A stretch of 64,000 nt of DNA from Centroberyx gerrardi (lineage: Eukaryota; Chordata; Actinopteri; Beryciformes; Berycidae): assembly GCF_048128805.1 (NCBI RefSeq), contig NC_136012.1:11655725-11719724 (forward strand), read 5' to 3'. Position numbers and translations under genes: made by a program. How positions within the stretch are numbered: position 1 is the first letter of the stretch; every line of letters begins with the position of its first letter. This document shows, piece after piece, positions 62,700-64,000 of this stretch. Under the pieces are notes generated by a model. It did no database searches. It was not told the origin of the DNA and was given only the letters and a program-made list of their open reading frames with translations.

Positions 62700-63640
62700 T
62701 CCAAAACATGTCAACAAGGCCGCCTGGTTAATTCTTATTGGCAGAAGTTTTGCCACGACACTGAGTTTCTGGAAGTCTTGTTTTCCGGTTATTTTGGCCA
62801 GTGTAACGCACCTGAGTTTCCAGATGAAAAAAATCAGAATGTGCAAAGAATAGTCCGAGAGCGAGCAGGAAAAGAACTGTTCGCGAGCGGGTTGAAAAGT
62901 TGAGAGCAAGAGGGCATCTGAGTGCGGGTAGACGCGATTCAAGAGTCTGGAACCAGACTACAACCACGTAACAAGTTAATTGCAGCATGTTTTCTATAGT
63001 GGTGTTCAAACTCAGCGTGACTGTAGGCCTAATGGACCCTCTGGTGGCCATATTGGAGGTTCCCAGCTCTTGGCAGTGCCCACAGTTATAAGACTATGAT
63101 ATAGGATTACTAATAATACTAGTGCCAGTAACACTAATTGCAATACTAATACCACAAAATATATAGGCCTACTTAAATTAAGATTGATTGGTTGATATGG
63201 AAAAGGTCCTTAGCTATAGTCCCATCTAGAAGTATCTGTTTTTATTATTGTTGCTTGCTCACTGCCATATTATACAGGCGCTTGAGCACCTTAGAAGTCT
63301 CAGCTGTCCGGCTCAAATCCTCTTTCGCTATGAAGGAAGAATACACCCCTCTCCTCCATTCAGTCTATTATACACTCGAAGGCAGTTGGTCATATTGCCT
63401 GTGAATGCTGAAGTGAGACTGATAAACACTTCCTTTTTCTTCTCTCTACCTATAAATAGGCCTACCACATCATTTTCCTTGGTTAGACATTTCACAATGT
63501 TTGCTCAGCAGCAGCGATGACCAAATGACAGTGTAACATATCAGGCTTGTCGGGGTAGGGTATGCATGTTGGGCACAGGGTGAAATAGAGGAGTTTGTCT
63601 GGAACGGGTGACTGACTCAGCTGAGGGACAGGGAAGAGAC

Positions 63641-63689
63641 ATGGAGGCTGTGATTGGACTGTTGATGGTGCTACTTGGAGTCTCTCATG
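63641..63689 (+). CDS. First exon of a second CD2/SLAM-like Ig receptor (partial)
   Basis: ATG followed by the signal peptide EAVIGLLMVLLGVSH, ending CATG before a GTGAGC donor. The exon is 49 bases with phase 1, exactly the same length and phase as exon 1 of the gene at 56069, and the peptides align (MEHVLVLLVMLAGVTHG against MEAVIGLLMVLLGVSHG). It is taken as a tandem paralogue on the same strand; its Ig exon would lie beyond 64000. Positions 63690-64000 are then intron, with nothing else seen. Confidence 0.65.
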
Positions 63690-64000
63690 GTGAGCTCTTT
63701 CACTAGTCGACACATTAATATTCATGAGTGTATATAGTGTGAGTAAACTGTTTTGTGTTGAACCAGTAATCCATACTTTTGAATGAATACAAATACAGGA
63801 TAATTATTGATCAAGTATAGTCATGACCTCATCTTCAGTGATGTTTACTGAAGCTGAATGAGCTTCTCTGGCTGGAAATGAGCCGTGTGTCCTGGAGAAT
63901 CGCCCGCTTTTGTCGATAAATTCATTTACAAAAATCTATTCACAACTAGCGTGAAAGTGATATTTGAGATTCTTGAAGGTTCAGTAGCTTTTTATCACTA

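Larger units (their letters stand above)
57918..63640. other. 3' end of first Ig gene and intergenic region
   Basis: A probable last, non-coding exon of the first Ig gene starts about 58107, and AATAAA words cluster at 58327-58350. Beyond that no exon was recognised to 63640. It contains CAATTCAATTCAATT..AAACTTTACTGTCATTCC (59093-59135) and a (TTATC)n run at 60262-60287, both of retroelement-tail type, and an unexplained segment at 62.55-63.05 kb. Confidence 0.45.

Noticed and set aside
62569-62942. Open frames on both strands with LAALAALAAL or RAARAARAAR
   Set aside because: Repetitive residues come from the 9-base minisatellite; no supporting gene structure.

Overview
This is nuclear DNA from a vertebrate, almost certainly a ray-finned (teleost) fish. 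Genes are split into many short exons with GT-AG introns, CA/TG microsatellites are very dense, and the dispersed repeats (hAT-type miniature elements, a tRNA-type SINE, a Tc1-like relic, 'ACTTTATT..' retroelement tails) are of kinds common in teleosts. No bacterial-type operon, CRISPR array, rRNA or tRNA gene was seen. All exon joins were worked out by hand from splice sites, reading phase and remembered family sequences; no alignment was run.

Layout, left to right. (1) 1-11.3 kb, minus strand: rnf20 (Bre1A, histone H2B ubiquitin ligase); 20 coding exons are present and the C-terminal RING exons lie beyond base 1. (2) 12.7-16.1 kb, plus: aldob (fructose-bisphosphate aldolase B), complete, 364 aa. 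It is divergent from rnf20. (3) 16.7-19.3 kb, minus: an MS4A/CD20-like four-pass membrane protein, 203 aa. (4) 21.1-28.7 kb, minus: carns1 (carnosine synthase), complete model of 1011 aa. (5) 30.1-35.5 kb, minus: tmco6 (importin-alpha-like armadillo protein), 501 aa. (6) 36.9-43.3 kb, minus: tcof1 (treacle), 1001 aa, with a 12-unit charged repeat array. (7) 43.5-51.3 kb: a gene-poor, repeat-rich stretch. (8) 51.4-53.4 kb, plus: arsi (arylsulfatase I), 570 aa in two exons. (9) 56.1-58.3 kb, plus: a small single-Ig-domain receptor of CD2/SLAM type, 166 aa. (10) 63.64 kb, plus: the signal-peptide exon of a second, tandem member of that Ig family, cut by the window edge.

The genes are not a pathway. 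They serve chromatin ubiquitylation, fructose metabolism, membrane signalling, dipeptide synthesis, ribosome biogenesis, sulfate-ester hydrolysis and immune adhesion. The neighbourhood joins blocks that, from general knowledge, are separate in humans: rnf20-aldob (9q31), MS4A and CARNS1 (11q12-q13), and TMCO6 plus TCOF1-ARSI (5q31-q32). No previously undescribed biological system is evident. The most notable points are the treacle repeat array with a recent dimer duplication, a GC-AG intron and tandem duplication in the Ig family, a carns1 start codon formed by the last three bases of exon 1, an acceptor-like tract inside a carns1 coding insertion, and several well-delimited non-autonomous transposons.
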